This document shows, piece by piece, positions 16,623-25,084 of a stretch of 64,000 bases of DNA. Location: contig NZ_JBGCCJ010000001.1 of NCBI RefSeq assembly GCF_041262565.1, forward strand, positions 2,046,001 to 2,110,000. The letters are read 5' to 3'. Every line of letters starts with the position of its first letter. Position 1 is the first letter of the stretch. The notes under the pieces are model-generated. The model had not been told where the DNA came from. It saw nothing but the letters and a program-made list of their open reading frames with translations, and made no database searches. The position numbers and the translations under genes were made by a program. This DNA comes from Leifsonia sp. EB41. Lineage in GTDB: Bacteria; Actinomycetota; Actinomycetes; Actinomycetales; Microbacteriaceae.

Positions 16623-16661
16623 CGGATTGGAAGTGGTCGCCGAACGTCCCGTCCCAATCCG
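16623..16661. promoter_or_regulatory. Inverted repeat between the fasciclin and oxidoreductase genes
   Basis: CGGATTGG (16623-16630) and CCAATCCG (16654-16661) are perfect 8-base arms with a 23-base spacer, in the 171-base divergent promoter region. It may be a shared regulatory site. No convincing -10/-35 pair is visible beside it. Confidence 0.3.
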
Positions 16662-16689
16662 CTGAGAGCCTCCGCGCCGAACAGCACTC

Positions 16690-18243
16690 ATGAGGATCAG
16701 CAGGAGAACCGTCGCAGCCTGGGGCTGGGCAGCACTCGCGGGGGCGGTGAGCGGTGGCGTCTTCGTCGCCGTCGCCGAGGTCGTAGCCCTCCTCGCCGCC
16801 CGGGAGGCCGGCCCGCTGATCGCGGTCGGATCGTTCGTGATCGACATCGTGCCGCGCTGGGCGAAAGAGTTCGCGATCGAGGTGTTCGGGTCGAACGACA
16901 AGCTCTTCCTGCTGTCCTCGCTCGGGTTCGCGGTGTTCGTCGCGGCGGCCGTCACCGGCATCCTGGAGCTCTGGCGCCGGTGGGTCGGCGTCGCCCTGTT
17001 CCTCGTCGCTGGCGTCCTTGCGGTCGTCGCGACCGTGACCAGGGCCGACGCGAGCCCGCTCGGGTTCCTGCCGTCCACGATCGGCGCCCTCGCGGGTGCC
17101 GCGGCGCTGTACCTCCTCGTCGGGGCGCTGCGGCGCTGGCGGGATGCGCGCGACCAGGACAGCGCCACGGCAGGCGTCGACCGCCGCCGGTTCCTCCTCT
17201 TCACCGGCGCCGGCGCGGCGTTCGCGGTGCTGGCCGGCGTGGGATCGCAGCTCGGGTCGGCCGCGACCTCCTCGATCGCGGCGATCCGTGCCGCGCTGCA
17301 CCTGCCGGCGCCGCTAAGCAAGGTGACGGTGCCCGCCGGCGCCGAACTCCACCTGAAAGACCTGTCGCCGCTGTTCACTCCCAACAAGGACTTCTACCGG
17401 GTGGACACGGCGCTGTCCGTCCCGGCGATCGACCCGTCGACCTGGCGGCTCACCATCGACGGGATGGTCGAGCAGCGGGCAGAGTTCAGCTTCCGCGACC
17501 TGCTGTCGATGGGGCTGCGCGAGTACGCGATCACGCTGACCTGCGTCTCCAACCAGGTCGGCGGCAACCTGCTCGGCAACGCCCGCTGGCTCGGGGTGCC
17601 GGTGCGGGAGGTGCTCGCCCACGCCCGCCCGCGGAACGGCGCCGACATGGTGCTGTCCCGCAGCATCGACGGCTTCACCGCCGGTACGCCGCTGTCCGCG
17701 CTTACCGACCCGGGCCGCGACGCCATCCTCGCGGTCGGGATGAACGGCGAGCCCCTGCCGCTGGAGCACGGCTTCCCGGTGCGGATGGTCGTCCCCGGCC
17801 TCTACGGCTACGTCTCGGCGACCAAGTGGCTCACCGAGCTGAAGGTCACGACGTTCGCCACCGACCAGGCCTACTGGACGCCCCGCGGCTACAGCGAGAA
17901 GGCCCCGATCAAGCTCTCCAGCCGCATCGACACCCCGCGCATCGACCGATCGCTCTCGGCCGGCCCGACGAAGATCGCCGGTGTGGCGTGGGCGCAGACG
18001 GTCGGCATCCAGAAGGTCGAGGTCCAGATCGACGGCGGCCCCTGGCAGCAGGCCCAGCTCGCGGCACCGATCAACGCCGACACCTGGGTGCAGTGGTCGC
18101 TCGACTGGAACGCCACGAGCGGCAGCCACACCCTCGCCGTCCGGGCGACCGACCGCGCCGGGAGGCTGCAGGACGAGAAGCGCACCCCGATCGCGCCGAA
18201 CGGGTCCACGGGGTGGCAGTCGACGCTGGTGCGGGTGGGGTAG
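16690..18243 (+). CDS. Membrane-anchored molybdopterin-dependent oxidoreductase (sulfite-oxidase family)
   Basis: This 517-residue protein has four N-terminal membrane helices (about residues 7-140) and then a twin-arginine-like motif followed by a hydrophobic segment (DRRRFLLFTGAGAAFAVLAG, about 160-180). Next come the oxidoreductase molybdopterin domain (about 230-400) and a C-terminal Ig-like dimerisation domain. The cysteine that would ligate molybdenum is in ITLTCVSNQVGG. The catalytic part is expected outside the membrane. The substrate is unknown; sulfite oxidation or oxidised-protein repair (MsrP-like) are possibilities. It is divergent from the fasciclin lipoprotein. Confidence 0.9.
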   Translation: MRISRRTVAAWGWAALAGAVSGGVFVAVAEVVALLAAREAGPLIAVGSFVIDIVPRWAKEFAIEVFGSNDKLFLLSSLGFAVFVAAAVTGILELWRRWVGVALFLVAGVLAVVATVTRADASPLGFLPSTIGALAGAAALYLLVGALRRWRDARDQDSATAGVDRRRFLLFTGAGAAFAVLAGVGSQLGSAATSSIAAIRAALHLPAPLSKVTVPAGAELHLKDLSPLFTPNKDFYRVDTALSVPAIDPSTWRLTIDGMVEQRAEFSFRDLLSMGLREYAITLTCVSNQVGGNLLGNARWLGVPVREVLAHARPRNGADMVLSRSIDGFTAGTPLSALTDPGRDAILAVGMNGEPLPLEHGFPVRMVVPGLYGYVSATKWLTELKVTTFATDQAYWTPRGYSEKAPIKLSSRIDTPRIDRSLSAGPTKIAGVAWAQTVGIQKVEVQIDGGPWQQAQLAAPINADTWVQWSLDWNATSGSHTLAVRATDRAGRLQDEKRTPIAPNGSTGWQSTLVRVG

Positions 18244-18261
18244 AGCCGCCAGACTGACGCC

Positions 18262-18903
18262 ATGACCGACGGGAACACGGCCGCCTCCAAGGAGATCCTC
18301 CGCCAGCGTCGGACTTGGCGCCGCCAGGCCGCGCGCTACGACCGCTCGGTGGGCAGGGCCGAGTTGACGATGCTCGCCGGCAGCCGGGAGTGGATCGGAG
18401 CGCGGGCGAGCGGGCGCGTGCTGGAGGTCGCGGTCGGGAGCGGGCGCAGCCTCCCGTACTATCCGGCCGGGGTCGAGGTGGTGGGCATCGACCTGAGTCC
18501 CGAGATGCTGGCGATCGCGCGCCGCAGAGCGGCGGAGCTCGGACGAACTGTAGACCTCCGCGAGGGGGATGCCGAGGCGCTGCCGTTCGCCGACGGCGAG
18601 TTCGACACGGTCGTCTGCGCGCTCGCGCTCTGCTCGATCCCCCGGCCCGGGGTCGCACTGGCTGAGATGGCGCGCGTCGTCGTACCGGGCGGCTCGGTCG
18701 TGCTGGTCGACCACACCCGCAGCGACCGTGCGCTGGTCTACGCCGGGCAATGGCTGATCGAGCGGGTCAGCATCCCGGTGCAGGGCGAGCACCTGACCCG
18801 GAGGCACCGGGCCGAGGTGGAGGCAGCGGGGCTGGAGGTCGTGGAGCACGAGCGACTCCGTTCCGGCGCCGTCGAGCGCATCCGCGCCACCCGCCCGCGC
18901 TGA
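18262..18903 (+). CDS. Class I SAM-dependent methyltransferase
   Basis: This 213-residue methyltransferase has the SAM-binding motif I VLEVAVGSGRSLPYY (about residues 53-67), motif II GIDLSPEMLAIARRRA and the later REGDAEALPFADGEFDTVV. The layout is like UbiE/Erg6-type small-molecule methyltransferases. The substrate is not evident. It begins 18 bases after the oxidoreductase stop. A CAGACT hexamer ends six bases before the ATG, so it may have its own leaderless transcript. Confidence 0.9.
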   Translation: MTDGNTAASKEILRQRRTWRRQAARYDRSVGRAELTMLAGSREWIGARASGRVLEVAVGSGRSLPYYPAGVEVVGIDLSPEMLAIARRRAAELGRTVDLREGDAEALPFADGEFDTVVCALALCSIPRPGVALAEMARVVVPGGSVVLVDHTRSDRALVYAGQWLIERVSIPVQGEHLTRRHRAEVEAAGLEVVEHERLRSGAVERIRATRPR

Positions 18904-18929
18904 CCGCGGAAGCCGCCGAGAACGTGGAA

Positions 18930-18970
18930 GCCCGCCCGGTGCGTTGGATGGTTGGACGCACCGGACGGGC
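18930..18970. terminator. Bidirectional terminator-like hairpin
   Basis: GCCCGCCCGGTGCGT (18930-18944) pairs with ACGCACCGGACGGGC (18956-18970) with one mismatch and an 11-base loop. It lies between the convergent methyltransferase and binding-protein genes. Confidence 0.8.
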
Positions 18971-18992
18971 TGGTATTACGGAGAAGGACGGA

Positions 18993-20087
18993 TCAGCCGT
19001 CCGCGCCGGCCGGTGTCGTGGTGATCTTGGTGCCCTCCAGCTTGTTCGCGGCATCCGCGTACTTGTTGGTGAAGGTGTCGCTGATTTTCACCTTCGAGGT
19101 GTCGACGCCGATGGTCTTCTCCATGTCGAAGATGACCTTCGGGCCGCCGGCGGGCATGATGCCGTCCGGCAGGAACTGGCCCTTGTCGGTCGCCAGGCCG
19201 TCGATGTACTGCTGCTTGGTGATCGTGCTGTTCTGGACGAAGTCCTGCGGCATCTTGTTCGCGATGTCCGCGGCCGAATGCGTGTTGATCCAGTGCATCG
19301 TCGCGACGAGCGCGTCGACGACCTTCTGCGCGGCGTCCTCGTGGCCCTTCACCCAGCTCGCGTTCGCCAGCAGACCGGCCGCCGGCCAGGCGCCGCCGAG
19401 CGCCTTGGTCGCGCCCTTCGTGGTCGCCATGTCGACCGCCGAGACGGCGAGCTTCTGGGAGGTGAGCGCACCGACCGTCGGCTGCGTGGTCATCACGCAG
19501 TCCGCGGAGCCGCGCTGGATGGCCGCGATGGCCGTCGCGCCGGCGTGCACGGCGATGGTGTTGTACTCCTTCTTCGTCACGCCCTGCTTGGCGGCGAGGA
19601 ACTGGGTCAGCTCGTCGGTGCCCGACCCGAGGTCGGTGACGCCCATGTTCTTGCCCTTGAAGTCGGCGGCCGAGGTGACACCGGCCTTCGGGTTGCACAT
19701 CACGCGCTCGCCGGGGGCGCCGGAGAGCTGGACGAGGTTGATGACGTCCTTGCCCTTCGACTGGAAGTCGACGGTGTGGATGTACCACGCGCCGGCCATG
19801 TCCACCTGGCCGGAGGCCATCGCGTCCTCGGCGCCGACGCCGCCGTTCTGCTCGGTCGAGAGCTCGACGTTCACGCCGTACTTCTTGTAGAAGCCGAGCT
19901 GCTGGGCGAGCTGGTAGGGGAGGTAGATCTGCTTGTCGATGCCGCCGACCATCATCTTGACGGTCGGCACCGTGCCGGAGGTGCCGCCGGCCGCCGCGGT
20001 GCCGCCTCCACCGCCGGAGCAGGCTGCGAGGCTCAGGGCCACGACGGCGCCCGCTGCCACGATGGCACCGATGCTGCGCTTCTTCAT
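18993..20087 (-). CDS. ABC transporter substrate-binding lipoprotein (NitT/TauT type)
   Basis: This 364-residue lipoprotein (signal KKRSIGAIVAAGAVVALSLA, then ACSGGGGG, lipid cysteine about residue 23) belongs to the family that binds nitrate, taurine, sulfonates, pyrimidine precursors or similar small molecules (NMT1/SsuA-like). Conserved segments include YLPYQLAQQLGFYKKYGVNV and DLGSGTDELTQFLA. The ATG at 20087 has AAAGGAAC upstream. It is the last gene of the ATPase-permease-binding protein operon, opposite a two-component system that may sense the same compound. The ligand cannot be assigned. Confidence 0.9.
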   Translation of the reverse strand: MKKRSIGAIVAAGAVVALSLAACSGGGGGTAAAGGTSGTVPTVKMMVGGIDKQIYLPYQLAQQLGFYKKYGVNVELSTEQNGGVGAEDAMASGQVDMAGAWYIHTVDFQSKGKDVINLVQLSGAPGERVMCNPKAGVTSAADFKGKNMGVTDLGSGTDELTQFLAAKQGVTKKEYNTIAVHAGATAIAAIQRGSADCVMTTQPTVGALTSQKLAVSAVDMATTKGATKALGGAWPAAGLLANASWVKGHEDAAQKVVDALVATMHWINTHSAADIANKMPQDFVQNSTITKQQYIDGLATDKGQFLPDGIMPAGGPKVIFDMEKTIGVDTSKVKISDTFTNKYADAANKLEGTKITTTPAGADG

Positions 20088-20164
20088 GGGGGTTGTTCCT
20101 TTCTTCGTGCCGGACGGGTCCGGCGTTCTGCTTCGTTGCAGGACAGGTGTGGGTGTGGCGGCGC

Positions 20165-21076
20165 TCAGATCGCCTGAGCCTCGGACCGGCTCGGCGGACG
20201 CCACTTGAGGAGGGACTTCTCCAAGAGGGTGATCAGGTACTCGGCCACGAGGGTGACCACGGCGACGATGACCATGCAGGCGAAGACCGTGTCCGGGTCG
20301 AAGCTGCCCTGCGCCTGGCTGATGATGAGGCCGACGCCGTGCTGGGCGCCGAGCACCTCGGCCACCAGGGCGCCGATGATCGCGAAGCCGAACGCGGTGT
20401 GGAGGCTGGCGATGATCCAGGTCATGGCCGACGGGATGGTCACGTGCCGGGCGACCTGCACCGGCGAGGCTCCGAGCACCCGGACGTTCGCCACCAGGTT
20501 CTGGTCGACCTCCCGCACGCCCTGGAAGGCGTTGAAGAAGACGACGAAGAACACCAGCACGGCGGCGAGGAGCACCTTCGGGAAGACGCCGAGGCCGAAC
20601 GCGACGATGAAGATCGAGCCGAGCACGATGCGGGGGATCGAGTTCACGACCTTGATGTACGGGCCGAAGACCGACGCGAGGTAGCGGTTGGAGCCGAGCA
20701 GGATGCCGAACACGACGCCCAGCAGGGTGCCGAGCAGGAAGCCGAGGAAGGCCTCCTGGACCGTGATCCAGAGGTTCTCCCAGATGGTCCCGAACGCGGT
20801 GCCCTGCGTGAACAGGTGCACCAGGCTGTCCCAGATGCCGGAGGGCTGGCCGTAGAAGAACTTGTCGACCCAGCCGACGGAGGTGAACCACTGCCAGCCG
20901 CCGACCACGACGATGGCGACGGCGAACCGGCCGACCCAGATCCAGCCGACCCGGCGGCGGTGCGCGCGGCGCCCGGCGACCCGGAGCTCGGTCTCGCGCT
21001 CGGCGAGGGGGGTGGAGGCGGGCGTGCCCGTCTTCTTCTGCGCGTTTTCTTTCTCTGCGATCGTCATGGTGGTCAC
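20165..21076 (-). CDS. ABC transporter permease (NitT/TauT type)
   Basis: This 303-residue permease has about six membrane helices (first at about residues 42-62) and the EAA-like loop VRVLGASPVQVARHVTIPSA that contacts the ATPase. The GTG at 21076 overlaps the stop of the ATPase gene by four bases (GTGA); an ATG nine bases later is an alternative. The 77 bases between this gene and the binding-protein gene contain a short hairpin (GCCGGAC/GTCCGGC, 20109-20124). Confidence 0.92.
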   Translation of the reverse strand: MTTMTIAEKENAQKKTGTPASTPLAERETELRVAGRRAHRRRVGWIWVGRFAVAIVVVGGWQWFTSVGWVDKFFYGQPSGIWDSLVHLFTQGTAFGTIWENLWITVQEAFLGFLLGTLLGVVFGILLGSNRYLASVFGPYIKVVNSIPRIVLGSIFIVAFGLGVFPKVLLAAVLVFFVVFFNAFQGVREVDQNLVANVRVLGASPVQVARHVTIPSAMTWIIASLHTAFGFAIIGALVAEVLGAQHGVGLIISQAQGSFDPDTVFACMVIVAVVTLVAEYLITLLEKSLLKWRPPSRSEAQAI

Positions 21077-21927
21077 GCCGCCGCTCCTGCCGTCTGCTCG
21101 TAGGCCCGCGTGACCTCGTCACGGAGCGACTCCCAGATCCGGCCCTGGATGTCGAGGAACTTCTCCTCGTGCCGGATCTCCTGAACGTTGCCGCGCGGTC
21201 GCGGCAGGTCGATGTCGAAGACGTCCTTGACCGTCCCCGGGCTGCTGGTCATGATGACCACACGGTCGGACAGCGCCACGGCCTCGTCGAGGTCGTGGGT
21301 GATGAACAGCACAGACGGCCGCAGCTCCTCCCACAGGGTGAGCAGTTCGGTCTGCATGATCGCCTTCGTCTGCACGTCGAGCGCGCCGAACGGCTCGTCC
21401 ATGAGCAGGATGCGCGGGTTGTTGATCAGCGCGGCCGCCATCGCGACGCGCTTGCGCATGCCGCCGGAGAGCTGGTGCGGGTAGCGGTCCTCGAAGCCGG
21501 CCAGGCCGACCCGGCGCAGCCAGTCCATCGCGAGGGCCGTGGCCTCCTTCTTCGGCGTGCCGAGGAGGATGGGGCCGATCATCACGTTGGCCAGCACGGT
21601 CTTCCAGGGGAAGAGCGAGTCGGCCTGGAACATGTAGCTCACGCCGCTGGTGATGCCGTCCACGATCCGGCCGCCGACGCTCACGGAGCCGCCGCTCGGC
21701 CGCTCCAGGCCGGAGACCTGAGCGAGCGTGGTGGACTTGCCGCAGCCGGTCGGGCCGACGATGGCGCAGAACTGGCCGGGCTCGACCGTGAGGGTGACGT
21801 CGCGGATGGCCGTGAAGGTCTCACCCTTCGGCGTGAGGAAGCGTTTCGTCAGTCCGACGATGTCGATGCGCGCCGCCTCCTCGGCCGCGGGGGCCGCGGC
21901 GGCGCTTCTGGGTCGGTGTTCGACCAT
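21073..21927 (-). CDS. ABC transporter ATP-binding protein (NitT/TauT type)
   Basis: This 284-residue ATPase powers the importer. It contains the Walker A motif GPTGCGKST (about residues 62-70), Q-loop (MFQADSLFPW), ABC signature LSGGMRKRVAMA, Walker B ILLMDEPFGALD and switch histidine FITHDLDEA. The order fits the TauB/SsuB family. The ATG at 21927 follows an AGAGAGG element ten bases upstream. It is the first gene of the operon, divergent from the sensor kinase across about 190 bases. Confidence 0.94.
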   Translation of the reverse strand: MVEHRPRSAAAAPAAEEAARIDIVGLTKRFLTPKGETFTAIRDVTLTVEPGQFCAIVGPTGCGKSTTLAQVSGLERPSGGSVSVGGRIVDGITSGVSYMFQADSLFPWKTVLANVMIGPILLGTPKKEATALAMDWLRRVGLAGFEDRYPHQLSGGMRKRVAMAAALINNPRILLMDEPFGALDVQTKAIMQTELLTLWEELRPSVLFITHDLDEAVALSDRVVIMTSSPGTVKDVFDIDLPRPRGNVQEIRHEEKFLDIQGRIWESLRDEVTRAYEQTAGAAA

Positions 21928-22115
21928 GAGTTCAAGACCTCTCTGTCTTCGGATGCACGAGTTCCGTGTGCATGCCGTGTGATCACCGATGCTCCCCCGC
22001 AGGGCCCCGCAGCTGTCTCGCTTGCGCCCGATTCGCCGCGTTGTGTGCGTTGTCGCAGGTTTTGCGCGTTCTGGGCGCACGCGCTCCCCAGCAGGAGATG
22101 AAACAATCTCGGGTG

Positions 22116-23744
22116 ATGCGACGACGGATCAGACGACTCTCGAGCCAGATACTCCTGGCTCAATTGGCGATCCTCGTCGTCTCGATGCTGGTCGGCTTCC
22201 TCCTGCTGGCGCAGACCGCGCGCAGCAACCTCGACTCCGACTACCAGGCGCGCGCCGCGGACATCGCGCAGACCTTCGCGGGCATCCCGGACGTCCAGAA
22301 CTGCATGGCGCACGGCGGGACGGGCTGCGACGCGACCATCCAGAACCTGGCGTCGCAGACCGCCAACAGCACCGGCGCGGCCTATGTCGTGGTGATCGAC
22401 AGGAACCGCGTGCGGCACTCGCACCCCGACGCGGCGCTGATCGGGCAGAAGGTCGAGGAGCCCTTCGTCGCAGCCGACGGCAAGGTGCACCTGCGCACCG
22501 ACACCGGCGCGACCGGCGTCAACGCGAACGCCCGGGTGCCGCTGTACGCACCCGCCTCGGACCAGATCATCGGGGAGGTGTCGGTCGGCATCCGGGAGAG
22601 CTCGGTGGCGAGCGAGCTGCTGTCCGAGCTGCCCGCCTACGGTTCGTGGTTCGTGCTGGCGCTCGCGATCGGGGCGCTCGCGTCGTTCGGGCTGGCCAGC
22701 CTCCTGAAGCGCCGCACCTTCGGCCTCGAACTGGACGAGATCGCGCGGCTGCTGCAGGAGCGCGAGGCCACACTGCACGGCATCCGGGAGGGCGTCATTG
22801 CGATCGACCCGGCCGGCCGGATCACCGTCGTCAACGACGAGGCGCAGCGGCTGCTGCGGCTGCCCGAGGGGGCGCGGGGACGGCTGCTGGCGGACGTGCT
22901 GGTCGCCGGGCCGATCCGCGACACCCTGACGGGCACGTCCGAGGTCAAGGACGCGATCGCGATCACCGACGACCATGTGCTCGTGATCAACCGGATGCCG
23001 GTGAAGCTCGGCAATCGCCCGCACGGCGCCGTGTTCACCCTCCAGGACCGCACCGAGCTGATCGGGCTCACCCGCGAGCTGGACGGCGAGCGCAGCTTCA
23101 GCGAGTCCATCCGCGCACAGCAGCACGAGTTCTCCAACCGCATGCACGCGGTGTCCGGCCTCCTGGAGCTCGGGAGGACGAAGGAGGCGCTGGAGTACCT
23201 CAACGAGATCCGCGGCACGACCGCCGACCTCGACGCCACCCTGCGCTCGCACATCGGCTCCCCGCTGATCGTCGGCCTCCTGCTGGGCAAGGCCGCGGAG
23301 GCGAACGAGCGCGGCATCGAACTGGTGATCGCGCCGGACACCGACCTCGGCGAGGCGCCGGAGCGGGTGCAGGCTCTGACGACGATCCTCGGCAACCTGA
23401 TCGACAACGCCTTCGACGCCCTGTCCGGAGCGCCGGCGCCACGGCGGACCGTGGTGAGCGTCGTGGAGACGCCGGAGTCGGTGACTGTGCGGGTCGCGGA
23501 CAACGGACCGGGTGTCCCCAGCACGGAGCTCCCGCGGATCTTCGAGAGCGGCTACTCGACCAAGCGCGGCTCGCTCGTGCGGCACAGCGGGCTCGGGCTG
23601 TCGCTCGTGCACTCGACCGTGACCAAGCTCGGCGGGACCGTCACAGTGTCCGGAGGGCCGGGCGCGACATTCACGATCGTGCTGCCGCGCCACACGGTCG
23701 CGGAGGCCTCCGCTCCCGCACGCACGGAAGGAGCCGCGCGATGA
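22116..23744 (+). CDS. Sensor histidine kinase, CitA/DcuS family
   Basis: This membrane kinase of about 542 residues has a first helix at about residues 12-32 and an extracellular PDC/CitA-like sensing domain (about 33-165). A second helix follows at about 175-195, then a cytoplasmic PAS domain (about 210-310), a dimerisation helix with the phosphoacceptor in QQHEFSNRMHAVSGL (His about 337) and a HATPase domain (LGNLIDNAFDAL; DNGPGVP; GLGLSL). CitA/DcuS kinases sense citrate or C4-dicarboxylates. Possible starts are ATG 22098, GTG 22113 or ATG 22116; 22116 gives the most usual N-terminus. It overlaps the response-regulator gene. Confidence 0.9.
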   Translation: MRRRIRRLSSQILLAQLAILVVSMLVGFLLLAQTARSNLDSDYQARAADIAQTFAGIPDVQNCMAHGGTGCDATIQNLASQTANSTGAAYVVVIDRNRVRHSHPDAALIGQKVEEPFVAADGKVHLRTDTGATGVNANARVPLYAPASDQIIGEVSVGIRESSVASELLSELPAYGSWFVLALAIGALASFGLASLLKRRTFGLELDEIARLLQEREATLHGIREGVIAIDPAGRITVVNDEAQRLLRLPEGARGRLLADVLVAGPIRDTLTGTSEVKDAIAITDDHVLVINRMPVKLGNRPHGAVFTLQDRTELIGLTRELDGERSFSESIRAQQHEFSNRMHAVSGLLELGRTKEALEYLNEIRGTTADLDATLRSHIGSPLIVGLLLGKAAEANERGIELVIAPDTDLGEAPERVQALTTILGNLIDNAFDALSGAPAPRRTVVSVVETPESVTVRVADNGPGVPSTELPRIFESGYSTKRGSLVRHSGLGLSLVHSTVTKLGGTVTVSGGPGATFTIVLPRHTVAEASAPARTEGAAR

Positions 23745-24445
23745 GCGGGCAGCCGGGAACGCCGTCGCTGAGCGTGCTGGTGGTCGACGACGACTACCGC
23801 GTGGCCTCCGTGCACGTCGGGTTCGTGGAGGCCGTCCCCGGCTTCCGCGTCGCCGGCCAGGCGCACACCGCGGCCGACGCCCTCCGGCTCGCGGGCGAAC
23901 TGCGGCCGGACCTCGTGCTGATGGACGTCTATCTCCCGGACGGGGACGGCCTCCAGGTCGTACGGAGCCTGCTCGGCGAGCCGTCGGCGCCCGCGGTGAT
24001 CGTCATCTCGGCGGCGAACGACATCGCCACGGTGCGCAAGGCCGTGCAGCTCGGCGCGCTGCACTACCTGGTCAAGCCGTTCGGGTTCGCGCAGCTCGCG
24101 GAGCGGCTGCAGGCGTTCCGGCGGGCGAACGAGGACCTGGGGGGCTTCCCCGAGGAGCCGACGCAGCACGACATCGACCGGGTCTTCGACCTGCTGCGGC
24201 CGGCGACGACCGTCCAGGCGGAGGAGCTGCGCCGGCTGGCGCCGACCCTCCAGGCGGTCTACGACGCGGTCGCAGCCGGCGACGGGAGCCTGTCGGCGAA
24301 CGACGTCGCCGCGGCGGTGGGGATCAGCCGGACGACCGCGCAGCGCGCTCTCACCCAGCTCGAGCAGAGCGACGTGCTGCGGCTGGAGCTGCGGTACGGC
24401 GCGACCGGCCGCCCGGAGCACCGCTACGGGGTCAAGCGCCGCTGA
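23741..24445 (+). CDS. Response regulator, CitB/DcuR family
   Basis: This 234-residue regulator has a receiver domain (about residues 10-125) with acidic residues VVDDDY, phosphoacceptor Asp62 in LVLMDVYLPDGDG and the lysine in LVKPFG. A C-terminal helix-turn-helix (SANDVAAAVGISRTTAQRAL, about 187-206) is of the CitB/DcuR type. Its ATG overlaps the kinase stop (ATGA), making a classic two-component operon. The divergent ABC transporter is its nearest candidate target. Its last 22 bases overlap the convergent gene. Confidence 0.93.
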   Translation: MSGQPGTPSLSVLVVDDDYRVASVHVGFVEAVPGFRVAGQAHTAADALRLAGELRPDLVLMDVYLPDGDGLQVVRSLLGEPSAPAVIVISAANDIATVRKAVQLGALHYLVKPFGFAQLAERLQAFRRANEDLGGFPEEPTQHDIDRVFDLLRPATTVQAEELRRLAPTLQAVYDAVAAGDGSLSANDVAAAVGISRTTAQRALTQLEQSDVLRLELRYGATGRPEHRYGVKRR

Positions 24446-24960
24446 GTCAGCAGCGCGTCGGCGCCCACCGCGGCGCCCACGACGAACGCGCCGGCCACGA
24501 GGGCCAGCCCGATGTAGATCAACGTGCGGGCGGCGCGGTCCTCGGTCCGCTGCAGCGACTGGCCGGCCACGATGACGCCGGAGCCGACCGGCTGGGCCAC
24601 GATCGCGAAGCGGAGGCCCTGCTCGGGCTCCCAGCTCACGGCGTCGCCCTCCCCCGTCGCCTTCGCGGCGTCGAGGACGCCGTGCGGCACCTGGGCCGGC
24701 CTGCCGTCGAGGTAGCCGTTCCCGGCGATCGGGGCGCCGTGCGCGTCATACTGCACCCAGAACGTGCCGAGGTAGGAGGTGAGGTCGACGCGGTCGGGCT
24801 GCGTGGCGGCCGCCGTGGCCTCCCCGGTGGAAAGCAGCGCGCGCGGGGCGTCCTCCACCGCGTTGCGGCCCGACTGCTGCTCGACGATGTAGAGCGTGGC
24901 GAGCCCACCCGCGAAGAGGGCGTAGGCGGCGACGGCGACGACGATCCTGCGAAACCACAT
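24424..24960 (-). CDS. Membrane protein with two terminal helices, unknown function
   Basis: This 178-residue protein has one helix at each end (about residues 5-27 and 147-170) enclosing an extracytoplasmic domain (SYLGTFWVQYDAHGAPIAGNG onward) that resembles the sensor part of two-component kinases without the kinase. I cannot name a family. It is convergent with, and overlaps by 22 bases, the CitB-type regulator gene. It could be an accessory sensor for that system, but the opposite orientation makes this uncertain. Confidence 0.7.
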   Translation of the reverse strand: MWFRRIVVAVAAYALFAGGLATLYIVEQQSGRNAVEDAPRALLSTGEATAAATQPDRVDLTSYLGTFWVQYDAHGAPIAGNGYLDGRPAQVPHGVLDAAKATGEGDAVSWEPEQGLRFAIVAQPVGSGVIVAGQSLQRTEDRAARTLIYIGLALVAGAFVVGAAVGADALLTQRRLTP

Positions 24961-25034
24961 GCTCGCATGATGCGCCCCCGCGCGGCCCGGCGGCATCCGC
25001 CTTGCGAACGATTCGGGCGTCCCGCAGACGCGAA

Positions 25035-25067
25035 CGCGCCCCCACTCCCGTGAGGAGTGAGGGCGCG
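25035..25067 (-). terminator. Terminator-like hairpin after the duplicated-domain secreted protein
   Basis: CGCGCCC (25035-25041) pairs with GGGCGCG (25061-25067), and CACTCC (25043-25048) with GGAGTG (25054-25059), with one internal mismatch and a five-base loop. It lies 18 bases beyond the stop at 25085. Confidence 0.75.
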
Positions 25068-25084
25068 AATGCTGCGGTTCGGGC

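Noticed and set aside
21849-23693. 614-codon minus-strand frame opposite the sensor kinase
   Set aside because: Low-complexity Arg/Gln/His-rich translation with no recognisable domain, complementary to an intact kinase.
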